DNA of 64,000 nucleotides from Thalassobacillus devorans (GCF_011761345.1 NZ_JAASRY010000001.1:1415683-1479682), one strand, 5' to 3'. Shown: positions 17,450 through 27,548, counted from the first letter of the stretch. Notes: generated by a model not told the origin, from the letters alone. Numbers and translations: made by a program.

Positions 17450-18634
17450 TTAGTCTGTATCCATAAGGAGAGGATTCACTGCTTCAGGAGTTTCCAAAGG
17501 GCTGGATAGATCATACCTGTGGATACTCCTGAATGGGAGACCTTGCAATTGTACGTGTTCATAACCAAAGGAAGCAGCCGTAGCCAACACAGCTTCAATC
17601 ATCATCATCGAGCGTTGGTCCGCTTCCAATTCTTTTGAGGCGTTTATGGTGACGGAAAGCAGTTCATCCCGAGGTTCTTCCCCTTCAATCGAAACACCAG
17701 CCGGTATTGGTGAATCGATGTACTCTCCTCCTCCATTATCGATCAGCGTTTGAAATGCCTCTTCGATTGTGGCGTTTTCATTTATCTTTATAGGAACTAA
17801 GAAATTTGATTCCGTTGCCGGATAGTTATAAAGTTTATAACTCACTTTCACAGAGGAGGGGATTTTCAGGGACTCAACCGTTCCAAAGTTACCCATTTCA
17901 AAAGGACGTCCATCCTGATATTTCAGGTTCACTTGTGATATTTGACTATTTTGAAAGGTCTGCTCAATACTATTATGAAGCATAACATCAGAGCTTGAAC
18001 CTCCAGCCGTTTGAAAATCATCCGGAAAAATTATTTCTGCTTCTGTTCCCTTCATGTTTATTACTGTTCCTTGTAATGGAAAACCGGCCACGCCAAGATC
18101 TTCTGCTTGTTTAGCCACTAAAGTGGTAGTAGTGGTATAATCCAGTTGTCCATCCTTTGCTGTAATGGCAAATGGGATGATTTGCTCCCCATTCATTCCT
18201 GCGGCAACCGCAACTATAAAAGGGCTTTCCTTAAATTTTTCAAACACCAAATAACTTTGCAGGTCGCTGTCATCCACGTCTCGCTCTGTTACTTCCATTT
18301 CAGATGGGTTCTGGGAAATCTCCGCTGACTGCTCATCATGCAAGGTTTCTGAGTGATCTTCAGCGTCCTCATTGGATTCTGTCGCTATATCCATCGACTC
18401 TTCGCCAGACTGTTCTATTAAAATGGGCGGGAGGATGATGGCTGTTAGAAAGAGCACCGCAACCAGAGCGAAAACTGGCATGATTACCCGTTTTCTTTTT
18501 TTGGGCTCTTCTTCCATCATTTGAAGGGAAATTTTGTTATAAAGCTCATCTTTATCCTGGTGATCCTGGATAAAGGGGAACTTTTCAAACTCCTTTTCCA
18601 GTTCCTTACGCCTGTCGTTTTTATTTTGGTTCAT
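17450..18634 (-). CDS. rsiX: Anti-sigma factor RsiX
   Basis: A 394-residue single-span membrane protein. A cytoplasmic N-terminal part (1-48, KELEKEFEKFPF) would hold SigX, a transmembrane helix spans about 50-75, an acidic Ser/Glu-rich segment follows (about 78-120), and the rest is extracellular. It resembles B. subtilis RsiX (368 residues). The start at 18634 lies inside the end of sigX (14-base overlap), with GGAGG nine bases before it. The sigX-rsiX pair sits just beyond res, as in B. subtilis, with two extra B12-related genes between. Confidence 0.88.
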   Translation of the reverse strand: MNQNKNDRRKELEKEFEKFPFIQDHQDKDELYNKISLQMMEEEPKKRKRVIMPVFALVAVLFLTAIILPPILIEQSGEESMDIATESNEDAEDHSETLHDEQSAEISQNPSEMEVTERDVDDSDLQSYLVFEKFKESPFIVAVAAGMNGEQIIPFAITAKDGQLDYTTTTTLVAKQAEDLGVAGFPLQGTVINMKGTEAEIIFPDDFQTAGGSSSDVMLHNSIEQTFQNSQISQVNLKYQDGRPFEMGNFGTVESLKIPSSVKVSYKLYNYPATESNFLVPIKINENATIEEAFQTLIDNGGGEYIDSPIPAGVSIEGEEPRDELLSVTINASKELEADQRSMMMIEAVLATAASFGYEHVQLQGLPFRSIHRYDLSSPLETPEAVNPLLMDTD

Positions 18635-19163
18635 AACTATCTCCCTCCTTTCGTTGATCTGCCATCAAATCCTGCAATACTTTCATCCCCCGATGCTGGG
18701 TTGTTTTCACTTTACTGATGGACCACCCTAAAATATCAGCCGTTTCCTGGATTGACATTAATTGTATGAATCTCAAAATAATGACACTTCTCTGATCTAC
18801 TGTCAGCCTATCCAAATACTCATATAGAATTTGTATTTGCTCATTTTTTTCAGCTATCTCCTCTGGTAAAGGCTGCTGATCTTTTAGTTGTTCGCCCTTT
18901 TTCTCCCAGTCAAAAAATTCGAGCAGGCGTTTTCTCTTTCTTTCCTGCTTACGAAAGAAATCAATCGTGACATGCCTGGCAATAGAAAACAACCATGTTT
19001 TTTCACTACTGTCCCCTTTAAATTTCTCGTAAGATTTTAAGACTTTTATATAAACCTCTTGGACAAGGTCTTCTGTTTGCTCCCGGTTCTTCACCATATA
19101 AAAAATAAACTGAAATATATCCTGGTGATATTTTTCATAAAGAGATTCAAATATCGACCTCAC
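18621..19163 (-). CDS. sigX: ECF sigma factor SigX
   Basis: A 180-residue group 4 sigma factor with region 2 (YHQDIFQFIFYMVKN, EDLVQEVYIKVL, WLFSIARHVTIDFFRKQ) and region 4 (IQETADILGWSISKVKTTQH) closely matching B. subtilis SigX. That factor controls cell-surface charge genes such as dlt and pssA and provides cationic-peptide resistance. The start is a GTG at 19163 with GGGAGG ten bases upstream. A SigX-type promoter precedes it, so it is probably autoregulated. Confidence 0.93.
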   Translation of the reverse strand: MRSIFESLYEKYHQDIFQFIFYMVKNREQTEDLVQEVYIKVLKSYEKFKGDSSEKTWLFSIARHVTIDFFRKQERKRKRLLEFFDWEKKGEQLKDQQPLPEEIAEKNEQIQILYEYLDRLTVDQRSVIILRFIQLMSIQETADILGWSISKVKTTQHRGMKVLQDLMADQRKEGDSYEPK

Positions 19164-19192
19164 AGTGGAGAGACCTCCCGTTCATTAAATTA

Positions 19193-19218
19193 GTCGTATT
19201 ATGTATTAAAAAGTTACA
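19193..19218 (-). promoter_or_regulatory. SigX-type autoregulatory promoter of sigX-rsiX
   Basis: On the minus strand TGTAAC (19218-19213), a 16-base spacer and CGAC (19196-19193) match the SigX consensus. The surrounding bases (CTTTTTAATACATAATA in the spacer) resemble the known B. subtilis sigX autoregulatory promoter. Confidence 0.75.
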
Positions 19219-19243
19219 TCCCCCTTAATAATAGGCATAATAT

Positions 19244-19276
19244 AGAAAAAATACCAACCCTAATTGGCTGGTATTT
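19244..19276 (-). terminator. Terminator after the ECF S-component gene
   Basis: Arms AATACCAGCC and GGTTGGTATT on the minus strand run into TTTTC; the hairpin starts inside the last codons or stop of the S-component gene. Confidence 0.8.
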
Positions 19277-19779
19277 CAAGCTGGAATCCATTGGTTATAA
19301 TAACGTTGAAACAGACGGCTGAATACAGGATAAAGCATGGTGATGAACACTGCATTGCCTGCTGCATGGTAAAGATCAAATGGCAGACCGGCCAGATAAT
19401 ATCCCCAAAATGACCCTGCAAAGCTATACATGGTTACAGACAATACAAGACCATAAAATATGCCGCTCAACGCTCCGAAGGCAGCCAATAATAGCAGCGG
19501 AATATTTGACCAATATTTGCCGATTAATCCGCTAGCCAAACCAATGACAGCCCAGGCAGCCACTTGCCATATCGTCCAGATTCCCATCCCTAACATGATA
19601 TTGGAAAGGAAGGTGACCAAAACTGCCAGCACAACTGCTGCTAGTGGACCGAGCCAAAATCCCGCAATGATGATGATAGCGGTAACCGGCTGAACGTTTG
19701 GTAAAAACGCAAATACATACCTGCCAACTACCGCCAGGGACGCCAGCAATGCTATTAAAGTTATTTTATAGGTGTTCAT
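19276..19779 (-). CDS. ECF transporter S component, predicted cobalamin or precursor uptake
   Basis: A 167-residue protein with about five or six membrane helices, typical of substrate-binding S components. The early ALLASLAVVGRYVFAFLPNVQP segment matches the helix 1 pattern of this superfamily. No EcfA or EcfT gene is adjacent, so it would use the shared energising module encoded elsewhere. The upstream B12 riboswitch and partner lipoprotein indicate cobalamin or a cobinamide-like substrate (inference from regulation; CbrT/CblT S components are the known precedents). The start is either ATG 19779 or ATG 19794; both have weak ribosome sites, and I prefer 19779. Confidence 0.75.
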   Translation of the reverse strand: MNTYKITLIALLASLAVVGRYVFAFLPNVQPVTAIIIIAGFWLGPLAAVVLAVLVTFLSNIMLGMGIWTIWQVAAWAVIGLASGLIGKYWSNIPLLLLAAFGALSGIFYGLVLSVTMYSFAGSFWGYYLAGLPFDLYHAAGNAVFITMLYPVFSRLFQRYYNQWIPA

Positions 19780-19784
19780 CCTTA

Positions 19785-20186
19785 TCAGTCCCATGCATGG
19801 AAATCAAAAGTGAATGAATCGTTTTCTTCTACTTTGTATTCTTTTGCCCCCACAGACGCATCCTCTCCATTGATCGTAAAGAACCAGGCTTTCTGTTCTC
19901 CTTCTTTTGCCTCTATTCCTTCAATCTTGGTTACGAAGCCATCTTTTTCCTCTACATCTTCGAAATTATTTTTTAAAACTTCCATCAAACTTGTACCTTC
20001 CTCAACTTCCAGCTCTTTTTCTGCCACCATTTCTTTACCTTCCTCTTGAGAAATAGTAACCTTCACAGGCACCTGTTCCTGCTGTTCTTGTTGAGCCTGG
20101 CTTGACTCCTCTGATTCGGATTGACAACCTGTCAATACTGCCACTGTCATTAATAAAGCAACAATAAATTGCTTAATATTCAGCAT
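19785..20186 (-). CDS. DUF4430 lipoprotein, putative cobalamin-binding partner
   Basis: A 133-residue lipoprotein. The signal peptide ends in the lipobox LTGC (Cys21), then a Ser/Glu/Gln-rich tether leads to a single DUF4430 domain (about 38-133: VPVKVTI, EGTSLMEVLKNNF, KAWFFTINGEDASVGA, YKVEENDSFTFDFHAWD). DUF4430 is related to the C-terminal beta-grasp domain of transcobalamin and intrinsic factor. Directly downstream of a cobalamin riboswitch and co-transcribed with an S component, it probably captures corrinoid at the membrane face and passes it on. Binding itself is not shown by the sequence. Confidence 0.8.
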   Translation of the reverse strand: MLNIKQFIVALLMTVAVLTGCQSESEESSQAQQEQQEQVPVKVTISQEEGKEMVAEKELEVEEGTSLMEVLKNNFEDVEEKDGFVTKIEGIEAKEGEQKAWFFTINGEDASVGAKEYKVEENDSFTFDFHAWD

Positions 20187-20274
20187 GACCTATCATCCTT
20201 TCACGTAGTTTGTTTGTTTCATTGCTATTGGGTGTGAAATTCAGATAGACAACCGCATTTCCCCCAAATAAATA

Positions 20275-20297
20275 GCCCATTCTTCAATAGAATGGGC
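20275..20297 (-). terminator. Riboswitch expression-platform terminator
   Basis: Nine-base perfect arms GCCCATTCT and AGAATGGGC lie between aptamer and lipoprotein gene and are followed by TATTTATTT on the minus strand. Probably the attenuator that forms when B12 is bound. Confidence 0.65.
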
Positions 20298-20388
20298 TTG
20301 GACTACCAGTATTCATATAGATCCCGACTTAATGGGGTTAATCCACCGGTTGTCTCAACCAGCTCAATCCCCGAAGCTTTGAAACGAC

Positions 20389-20547
20389 GAATCAAGGCAG
20401 GTCTACTGGCTTGTGCTTTTCCTACTACGGACCCTTCCCATACATTATGGTACAGTGGTCTGTCCGTTTCGTGGCACTTACAGTTGCGAGGACAGCTTTG
20501 GATTTTCACCAAATTCCCTTTTCAACTACTCAAAAGTACCTTGATTC
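20389..20547 (-). ncRNA. Cobalamin (B12) riboswitch aptamer
   Basis: Read on the minus strand, the region has the conserved landmarks in order: a closing P1 stem with perfect arms GAATCAAGG and CCTTGATTC, then AAAAGGGAA, GGTGAAAATCC, CTGTCCTCGCAACTGTAAG, GGGAAGG, and the B12 box AGCCAGTAGACCTGCC (20411-20396). It precedes the DUF4430-S component operon by about 200 bases. In such riboswitches adenosylcobalamin binding shuts down expression, so this operon should be induced under B12 shortage. Confidence 0.93.
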
Positions 20548-20623
20548 ACATATTCAATTCTATTCTTATATTATCATAAGCAAGGTGAAAGTAAATAGTT
20601 GTTTCACAGGGAACAAGATTTTA

Positions 20624-22411
20624 TTACAAATCTTGTAGATCTTCGCTAAGATCAGGCAAGTGAAAAGAGAATGTTGTTCCCGAACCTTCTTTACTGTGCA
20701 CAGCAATGGTTCCCTGATGTGCTTCAATAATATGTTTAGCGATAGAGAGTCCCAGTCCGGTACCTGTCTTTCCTTTTTTCCTTTTCCTCGATTTGTCTGC
20801 TTTATAGAAACGCTCGAATACAAATGGCAAATCTTCTTCAGGAATCCCTGTGCCTGAATCTTGTACAGCAGAATGGATTCCTTCATTCGTCATTTCCAGA
20901 TGAATATCAACATTTCCGCCCGTATTGGTATGACGAATCGCATTATCGATTAAATTCGTATAAACCTGCTCGATACGATCGGGGTCAAAATATTTGGTGC
21001 TCATCACTTCTGGAGCATGGAGTCTTAAGTTTACATCCTTTTCCTGGGCAAGCCCTTGGAATTTACGTACAATCTTTTCTGCAAACGGGCGTACGTCTAC
21101 CTCTTCTTTATTCAAGGTAATATGGCCGGCTTCCATTCTTGCCAGGTCCAGCAGTTCGTTGACCAGTCTGCTCATCCGCTGGGATTCTTCATAGATGATC
21201 TGGGCAAGTTCATTTTTCTCCTCCTTGCTTTCAGCTATATCATCTACAATTGCTTCGCTATATCCCTGCATCATCGAGATTGGGGTACGTAACTCATGAG
21301 AGACATTTGCAATGAAATCCTGTCTCAGTTTATCCAGGCGTCGTTCTTCAGTCATATCTCTTAGTACTGCAACAGCTCCGCGGACAGAGGATTTATCATA
21401 TAATGGCGTCATGATAATAACCCAGTTTCTTCCTTGAGCATCTGTCTCTGTCATCACTTCCGTCTCCGTCGCAATAACTTGGTTGAAAATCTCTTTCAAC
21501 CTTTCTGGCAAATGCATCGACTCATCTTTGTAAGCAATATCTGTCCCATCTTCTTCATAAGCCCAGGCTTGAAGATATTGTTCAGCGGGAGGATTGGTAA
21601 TCAGGATTTCCCCTTGGCGATTAATAGTGATAACACCGTCAGCCATTGAGCTGAGAATCCCTGACAACTGCTCTTTTTCCTGATTCAATGCATTAATATG
21701 AAATTTCAACTGGCGCCCCATCCGATTAAACGCCATTGCGAGCTCCCCAATTTCATCATGGGTAAGAATGGGTACTTTCGTGTTGAATTCCCCTTTAGCA
21801 AGTTCTAAAGCGCCTTCGCGCATCTTGATAAGCGGTGCTGTGATCCGTGTCGATAAGAAGAAAGCGAATATCGTAGTCAAGATGATTGCTATTCCGGCAC
21901 CCAGAAAAATGATTTTAGTCGTCTGCATTGTCGTCTCTTCAACTGAGTCGAGAGACTGGTAGACAAAGACACCTGAACCTTCTGCATTTAACGGTGTACC
22001 TACTACCATGACCCCATTTTGAAAGTTATCAATATCCGCTATTTTTTTCACTTGATCTGACCCTGACAATACGGAAGAAAGCTCTTCATCCGATTCAATC
22101 CATTGGCGGTCAATTTGGGGCAGAGTTCCTTCTGCCGAGGAACTCCACATGTCCTTCTCATCAAAAAAGATGACCACACGGCTTGTCGGGTCTTTCACTC
22201 TGGTAGAGGTGTCTAAAATTAAATCCCTTTCACCATATTCATCAACAATTTCGGAAACCTTATCTGCCGTCTGTAATAACTCTCTTTCAGCTTCTAAAAT
22301 GTGGAAGTTCTCAAAAAACTCCAGGAGTAATACCGTCAAAAGAAATAATACAAATGAAACTAACAATAATATAGTGAACCATAGTTTACCTACGACACTG
22401 CGCCAAAACAT
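20624..22411 (-). CDS. resE: Sensor histidine kinase ResE
   Basis: A 595-residue membrane kinase. It has two membrane spans (about 10-30 and 165-185) enclosing an extracytoplasmic sensing region, then a HAMP domain, a PAS domain (about 245-345), a phosphoacceptor motif ([14 protein letters not shown], near 370) and an ATPase domain with [26 protein letters not shown] and [11 protein letters not shown]. It senses oxygen limitation or nitric oxide and phosphorylates ResD. The start overlaps the resD stop by one base (TGATG). Confidence 0.95.
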   Translation of the reverse strand: MFWRSVVGKLWFTILLLVSFVLFLLTVLLLEFFENFHILEAERELLQTADKVSEIVDEYGERDLILDTSTRVKDPTSRVVIFFDEKDMWSSSAEGTLPQIDRQWIESDEELSSVLSGSDQVKKIADIDNFQNGVMVVGTPLNAEGSGVFVYQSLDSVEETTMQTTKIIFLGAGIAIILTTIFAFFLSTRITAPLIKMREGALELAKGEFNTKVPILTHDEIGELAMAFNRMGRQLKFHINALNQEKEQLSGILSSMADGVITINRQGEILITNPPAEQYLQAWAYEEDGTDIAYKDESMHLPERLKEIFNQVIATETEVMTETDAQGRNWVIIMTPLYDKSSVRGAVAVLRDMTEERRLDKLRQDFIANVSHELRTPISMMQGYSEAIVDDIAESKEEKNELAQIIYEESQRMSRLVNELLDLARMEAGHITLNKEEVDVRPFAEKIVRKFQGLAQEKDVNLRLHAPEVMSTKYFDPDRIEQVYTNLIDNAIRHTNTGGNVDIHLEMTNEGIHSAVQDSGTGIPEEDLPFVFERFYKADKSRKRKKGKTGTGLGLSIAKHIIEAHQGTIAVHSKEGSGTTFSFHLPDLSEDLQDL

Positions 22412-23127
22412 CAGTCACCACTTACCTCGAATTTATATCCCACACCCCAGACAGTTACAATCATTTTAGCGGCATCTTTGGAAACCTTGCTTAATTTCTC
22501 CCTCAGTCGTTTTACATGCGTATCAACTGTTCTTAGATCACCGAAAAATTCATACTGCCAGACTTCCTTCAATAAATGCTCCCGTTCATAGACCTTATCA
22601 GGAGCTTTGGCAAGGAAATGTAATAATTCATATTCTTTCGGGGTCAAGGTTACCTCTTTTCCATCAGCAGTCACCCGGTGTGCGTCATTGTCAATCGTCA
22701 GATGCGGGAACACTAATACATTATTTGCCGAAGTATCTGTTTGAAGAAACTTAGTAGAAGAAGACCGACGCAGGATTGCTTTAACCCGAAGCACTACTTC
22801 TCTCGGGCTGAATGGTTTTACAATATAGTCGTCTGCTCCTACTTCAAACCCTTGAACACGATTGCTTTCTTCTCCCTTTGCTGTAAGCATCAGAACCGGT
22901 GTTGCCTTTTTTTCGCGCAAATCCTTACAAACTTCAATTCCATCTTTTCCAGGCATCATGATATCCAATAATATTACATCGTAATCGTTATTCAATGACT
23001 TAGTAAGTGCTTCATCTCCATCTTCTGCTTCTTCAACCTCAAAGTTTTCTCTTTCTAAGTACATACGAATCAGCCGTCTGATTCTTTCTTCATCATCTAC
23101 TACTAATACCCTGGCTTCTTTTTCCAT
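22411..23127 (-). CDS. resD: Response regulator ResD
   Basis: A 238-residue OmpR/PhoB-type regulator. The receiver domain has the acidic pocket (VVDDE), phosphoacceptor in [11 protein letters not shown] and Lys in DYIVKPF; the winged helix ends with [11 protein letters not shown]. ResD activates aerobic/anaerobic respiration genes, including cytochrome c biogenesis and resA. GGGGGC precedes the start. A long hairpin separates it from resABC, so resDE probably also has its own promoter. Confidence 0.96.
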   Translation of the reverse strand: MEKEARVLVVDDEERIRRLIRMYLERENFEVEEAEDGDEALTKSLNNDYDVILLDIMMPGKDGIEVCKDLREKKATPVLMLTAKGEESNRVQGFEVGADDYIVKPFSPREVVLRVKAILRRSSSTKFLQTDTSANNVLVFPHLTIDNDAHRVTADGKEVTLTPKEYELLHFLAKAPDKVYEREHLLKEVWQYEFFGDLRTVDTHVKRLREKLSKVSKDAAKMIVTVWGVGYKFEVSGD

Positions 23128-23220
23128 AGCGATGCCCCCTCTAAAAGTACCTATATATCATTCAATTCTATTACCTTTGTTTCTTTTCCTATTAGCATAA
23201 CAAAAAATTATTATGTAAAC

Positions 23221-23260
23221 GATAGACCATCAGAGAACTGCAGGCCTCTAATGGTCTATC
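23221..23260 (-). terminator. Hairpin between resC and resD
   Basis: Fifteen-base arms with one mismatch (23221-23235 and 23246-23260, GATAGACCAT core) lie upstream of resD and downstream of resC. A T-run follows only after about 14 bases, so it may be an attenuator rather than a full stop. Confidence 0.55.
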
Positions 23261-23326
23261 ATTGGTCTTTTCTTCTGTAAGGATTTGGATGCAACCAGCC
23301 AGATATACAAATGAATTCCTTAATAT

Positions 23327-24514
23327 TTAAGCGTAGGAGTGTAATCCAGCGATAATAAGGTTGACAGCAATCAAGTTGAACATGATGATAGCAAATCCTC
23401 CTACGGCAAGCCAGGCCGATTTAGTACCGTGCCAGCCCCTTGATAACCGCAGGTGAAGGAAGAATGCATAGAATAACCAGGTAATCAGTGCCCATACCTC
23501 TTTCGGATCCCATCCCCAAAATCGATTCCAGGCTTCTTGTGCCCAAATCATAGCAAATATCAAGGCGCCTAATGTGAATATTGGAAAACCGATCGAAACT
23601 GCACGATAAGAAACTTCATCAATTAAATCCGGGTTGAATTTTTTTAGCTTCGGCTGGATGACTGCAGCTACTCGCTTCCTCAAAATCAGACGCGCAGCCC
23701 CATAAAGAACTAATCCACTCACAAGTGACCAAATCAATGTGTTAAATTTGCGTGCCGCACTTTCTCCCCTCATCCATTCCGGGGCATCAAATAGTGGCTG
23801 CATGGCTCCTGCCGTCTGTAACTCTCCGTCATTTGGACCAGCAATTGCAGGTAAGTGATATTCTACCGCTACAATCTGACCTTCCACCGGTGCCTGGAAC
23901 TGGGCCTGGTAATCCATAGCACCGAAAGTAGTAGTTACAATGATAAAGCCTAAAGTAGAGAAAATGGAATAAATAACAAATTCAAGCCAGAATGTATGCT
24001 TAGACTTTTTAGTCTGATCAATTTGCCGGATTAAAAATATCAAGCCGGCCACAAAACTGATAGCTAAGATTGCCTCTCCAATTGCGGCTGTGGTTACATG
24101 AATATACAGCCAATGGGATTTCAAGGAAGGAACCAATGGTGATATCTCCCTCGGAAACATGCTTGCATAGGCAATGATAAGTAATGCAACTGGCAGTGCA
24201 AATAAACCAATGACATCCAACCGGTAGATAAAGTAAATGATGATAAACGCCATGACAAGCATCATGCCGAAAAATGTCGTGAATTCAAACAAGTTACTCA
24301 CCGGGGCATGTTTGCTGACTGCCCAACGAGTGAAGAAATAACCGAGCTGGGTGATAAACCCGGCAATAGTCAAGGAAATCCCAATAGTACTTGCTTTTCC
24401 TCTGGAACTATTTTTTTTGTCACGAATCGTCCCGCCAAAAAAGAAGGTAGCGATCATGTAAAAGAAAAATGAAGCATATAATAGATTACTGCTGATTGTT
24501 ACCAGATCTCCCAT
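23327..24514 (-). CDS. resC: Cytochrome c biogenesis protein ResC (CcsA type)
   Basis: A 395-residue multi-span membrane protein of System II cytochrome c maturation. The tryptophan-rich haem-handling WWD-type segment is seen as [19 protein letters not shown] (about 335-352), flanked by conserved His residues. With ResB it exports haem and attaches it to apocytochromes c. AGGAGG precedes the start. Middle gene of resABC. Confidence 0.95.
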   Translation of the reverse strand: MGDLVTISSNLLYASFFFYMIATFFFGGTIRDKKNSSRGKASTIGISLTIAGFITQLGYFFTRWAVSKHAPVSNLFEFTTFFGMMLVMAFIIIYFIYRLDVIGLFALPVALLIIAYASMFPREISPLVPSLKSHWLYIHVTTAAIGEAILAISFVAGLIFLIRQIDQTKKSKHTFWLEFVIYSIFSTLGFIIVTTTFGAMDYQAQFQAPVEGQIVAVEYHLPAIAGPNDGELQTAGAMQPLFDAPEWMRGESAARKFNTLIWSLVSGLVLYGAARLILRKRVAAVIQPKLKKFNPDLIDEVSYRAVSIGFPIFTLGALIFAMIWAQEAWNRFWGWDPKEVWALITWLFYAFFLHLRLSRGWHGTKSAWLAVGGFAIIMFNLIAVNLIIAGLHSYA

Positions 24515-24550
24515 TTAATTATCCTCCTATCCCCTTTTTCATGAAAAGGG

Positions 24551-26176
24551 TCAACCTTTTAATTGCTGCTGATCCTCCGGCATGTCAATTCCTGTTTGAT
24601 CAATAGACTTTTCTATGTCTTTCTTCAGTCCATACCAATTCTTATTCGTATGGCCGGCAATCCATACGCCGTACTCCCTAGGCTGCAGCCATATCCTTCG
24701 GTGGTTCCAGTACATCCCCTGGACCACCCCGATCATAAAGATCAATCCTCCTACAGCCATAAACGGCAGCGTATAATCCTTTTTCACAGCCAGGCCAGTA
24801 ACATCCCTTGTATCATAACCTGCCAGGCTCAGCTTATATTGATTTTCATTAGTCGGATCGATATTCATCCCGATACCGGCAAAACTGACCTCTGGATCGC
24901 CTCCATCTGGAGGATAAACATAAAATACAAATGCCGGATTTTTAGGGAATTTAGATTTAGAGCGTGGCTGATTCTCATCCATGTAATACTCTGGAAAATA
25001 TTCATCGATTACTACCCTGGCCCCGCTATCCAGCTCGTATTCCATCTCCGGATTCGTCAAATCGACGGTGAATTCACCCAGTACTGCTGATTCATCGTCC
25101 GTTTCATGGAGGGTAAAAGACATAGCAGCAAATTCATCTAACTGATAGCTGGATTGATATAGGGCAAAACCATCAAACTTTGCCGGTTTATTGACAACAA
25201 TTTCTTTTTTTTGAATTTCTTCTAATTCCGGTTCAGCTCCTACCACGTCATTGTTGGTACGCTCGTAAATCACAGCATTGGTTTGATAGTTGCTGGCAAC
25301 AGGAGCACTTTGGTTCATCAACGCTTCCTGGAATCGTTCGTCTTTATCAGGATCATAGTTTTCAAGAATGAAGTCTTCATTTTTAACATAATATTGACCG
25401 CCTGTGGATGGCACTACAGCAGTCTCACCTTCCCGAACCCACACGAAGTCATCGATATACATAGAAGGTAAAAAGCGTAACAACGCCCCTAAAAGAAAGA
25501 TGATCAGCCCAATATGATTGACATAAGGACCCCACCGTGAAAATCTACCTTTCTCGGCGAGAATATGGCCATTTTCGTCCCATACTTTATACCGCTGCTT
25601 TCTCAATTTTGATTTAAAAGCTTCAACATCAGCTTGTCCGTTTGTTTCCCCAAAAACACGCTGACGCTTCAAAAAAGTATGATGTCGTTTAGGTTTTTGT
25701 TTTTTTAGTGCCCTATGTAATGGAACAACCCTGTCAATGCTGCAAATGACCAAGGAAACACCAATCAGTGCAATCATTAACATAAACCATACCGTGCTGT
25801 ATAAATTATGGAATCCTAACTGATAATAGATTTTCCCGGCCAGTCCATATTGGTCTTCATAAAATGTCGCTGGGTTGGAGCCCGGAGGAATATACATCTC
25901 TTGCGGAAAAATCGTACCAAGTGATGATGCAACCAGAGTTATGATAATCAGCCAGACTCCCACTTTAACAGAAGAAAAAAAGTTCCATACTTTATCTATT
26001 ATATTGCGATTATAAGTCTGGGAACGACGAGCACTTCCTTCATAACGCATATTCAATAACGAGTCTTTCTTATTCCCATCAATATGCTGATTGCCTTCAA
26101 TTGGCTTCCCGCAGGCTTCACATAATACTGTGCCTTCCGGGTTGACGTGCCCGCATTCGCATTTGATCTTCTTCAT
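24551..26176 (-). CDS. resB: Cytochrome c biogenesis protein ResB
   Basis: A 541-residue partner of ResC. It opens with a small zinc-ribbon-like motif (CECGHVNPEGTVLCEACG, residues 5-22), as B. subtilis ResB also does, then three membrane spans near 75-95, 130-150 and 220-240, a large extracytoplasmic domain (about 245-470) and a final span near 475-495. It lies 25 bases after resA. Confidence 0.95.
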   Translation of the reverse strand: MKKIKCECGHVNPEGTVLCEACGKPIEGNQHIDGNKKDSLLNMRYEGSARRSQTYNRNIIDKVWNFFSSVKVGVWLIIITLVASSLGTIFPQEMYIPPGSNPATFYEDQYGLAGKIYYQLGFHNLYSTVWFMLMIALIGVSLVICSIDRVVPLHRALKKQKPKRHHTFLKRQRVFGETNGQADVEAFKSKLRKQRYKVWDENGHILAEKGRFSRWGPYVNHIGLIIFLLGALLRFLPSMYIDDFVWVREGETAVVPSTGGQYYVKNEDFILENYDPDKDERFQEALMNQSAPVASNYQTNAVIYERTNNDVVGAEPELEEIQKKEIVVNKPAKFDGFALYQSSYQLDEFAAMSFTLHETDDESAVLGEFTVDLTNPEMEYELDSGARVVIDEYFPEYYMDENQPRSKSKFPKNPAFVFYVYPPDGGDPEVSFAGIGMNIDPTNENQYKLSLAGYDTRDVTGLAVKKDYTLPFMAVGGLIFMIGVVQGMYWNHRRIWLQPREYGVWIAGHTNKNWYGLKKDIEKSIDQTGIDMPEDQQQLKG

Positions 26177-26201
26177 AGTAAAACCTCTCTATACCTAAGA
26201 C

Positions 26202-26750
26202 TTATGCTTCCGGTTGAATCTCTTTCAAATGTTCTTCCAGTTTTTCAAGTGTCAGAGGCCCGATGACTTTATCTACAATCTCTCCATTTTCATCAATGAA
26301 AAAAGTGGAAGGAATAGGGCTGATACCATATTGATCCATTACCTGCCCGTTTTTATCATGAAGATTAGTAAACGTGAGATCATATTTATCAATAAAACGA
26401 TTGACTACCAGTTTCGTTGAATCAAGGTTGACTCCCACAATTTCTACGCCTTTTTCCTTATACTTAGGGTATAGCTCTTGCATATAAGGCATTTCTTCTT
26501 CACAAGGCTTACAATATGTAGCCCAGAAGTTGAGCATTACTCCTTTACCTTTGAAATCATCCAATGACTTTCTTTCACCGTCTGTTCCGAATTGTTCCAG
26601 TTCAAAGTTCGGAGCCTGTTCACCTTCCGCAACAACCGCATCATCTTGTGATAAATTTCCGATAATCGCAAAAACAACAAGACCGACCAGTACCGCTAAT
26701 ATAAAGATGCGAAATATCAACCGACGTTGTTTTTTCTTCTTTTTATCCAT
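26202..26750 (-). CDS. resA: Thiol-disulfide oxidoreductase ResA
   Basis: A 182-residue membrane-anchored thioredoxin-like protein that keeps the haem-binding cysteines of apocytochrome c reduced. A Lys-rich N-terminus and signal-anchor (about 11-31) precede a TlpA-type fold with the active site WATYCKPC (Cys80, Cys83) and the cis-Pro segment ISPIPSTFF. B. subtilis ResA has CEPC; the Glu is Lys here, which may shift its redox potential. The start at 26750 has AAAGGAG eight bases upstream. Confidence 0.95.
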   Translation of the reverse strand: MDKKKKKQRRLIFRIFILAVLVGLVVFAIIGNLSQDDAVVAEGEQAPNFELEQFGTDGERKSLDDFKGKGVMLNFWATYCKPCEEEMPYMQELYPKYKEKGVEIVGVNLDSTKLVVNRFIDKYDLTFTNLHDKNGQVMDQYGISPIPSTFFIDENGEIVDKVIGPLTLEKLEEHLKEIQPEA

Positions 26751-26804
26751 TTTCATCACTCCTTTTGCGATTATAACATTTAACACTATTGGTAAATGTG
26801 AAAG

Positions 26805-27548
26805 TTATTTAACATTTTTCTCCGATAAATGCCTTAGCTGTTTCACTTCATGGGGGGTCAACTCACGAAGCTCCCCTGCATTCAAACCATGAAGATCAAG
26901 AAAACCATAGCGTTCCCGTTTCAACTTATCGACAGGGTACCCGATGGAATCAAACATTCTACGCACTTGCCTGTTTTTTCCTTCGTGCAGGATCAATTGA
27001 ATAATAGCAGTGTTCTTCTTTTTATCCACCGACTTTGTTTTTACATGCGCAGCTTTTAATAATTCACCATCAGACCGTATTCCTTTTGTCAGCTTAGCCA
27101 AATCTTCTCTTAAAGGGATTCCTTTTGTCTTCGCGATATATACTTTTTCAATCTCATGCTTAGGATGCATCAATTGATTAGCGAATTCCCCGTCATTTGT
27201 TAATAACAAAATCCCGGAGGTGTCATAATCCAGACGGCCGACTGGAAATACACGTTCCTCTATTTCTTCAGGGAGAAAATCTGTTACTACTTTACGGTTT
27301 TTATCGTCTTTGACACTGGAAATAACCCCTCGTGGCTTATATAGAAGAAAATAAACCGGCTCTTCTTTTGTCAATGGAACACCTTCCACTTCTACCTTAT
27401 CATCCGGTGTCACTTTCGTTCCCAGTTCCGTAACGACCTTTCCGTTGACGGATACCTTTCCTTCCACAATCAATTTTTCCGCTTTTCTTCTTGATGTAAC
27501 GCCACTTTTAGCAATTACTTTCTGTAAACGTTCTAATGAACCTGTCAT
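26805..27548 (-). CDS. rluB: 23S rRNA pseudouridine synthase RluB
   Basis: A 247-residue RsuA-family enzyme with an N-terminal S4 RNA-binding domain (LERLQKVIAKSGVTSRRKAE) and a catalytic domain with the Asp motif GRLDYDTSG. It converts a uridine near position 2605 (E. coli numbering) in 23S rRNA. The start at 27548 follows AGGTGA. It lies upstream of resA, as in B. subtilis. Confidence 0.94.
   Translation of the reverse strand: MTGSLERLQKVIAKSGVTSRRKAEKLIVEGKVSVNGKVVTELGTKVTPDDKVEVEGVPLTKEEPVYFLLYKPRGVISSVKDDKNRKVVTDFLPEEIEERVFPVGRLDYDTSGILLLTNDGEFANQLMHPKHEIEKVYIAKTKGIPLREDLAKLTKGIRSDGELLKAAHVKTKSVDKKKNTAIIQLILHEGKNRQVRRMFDSIGYPVDKLKRERYGFLDLHGLNAGELRELTPHEVKQLRHLSEKNVK

Noticed and set aside
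20566..20640. A terminator at the end of resE
   Set aside because: ACAAGATTT/AAATCTTGT can pair around the stop codon, but there is no U-tract after it.
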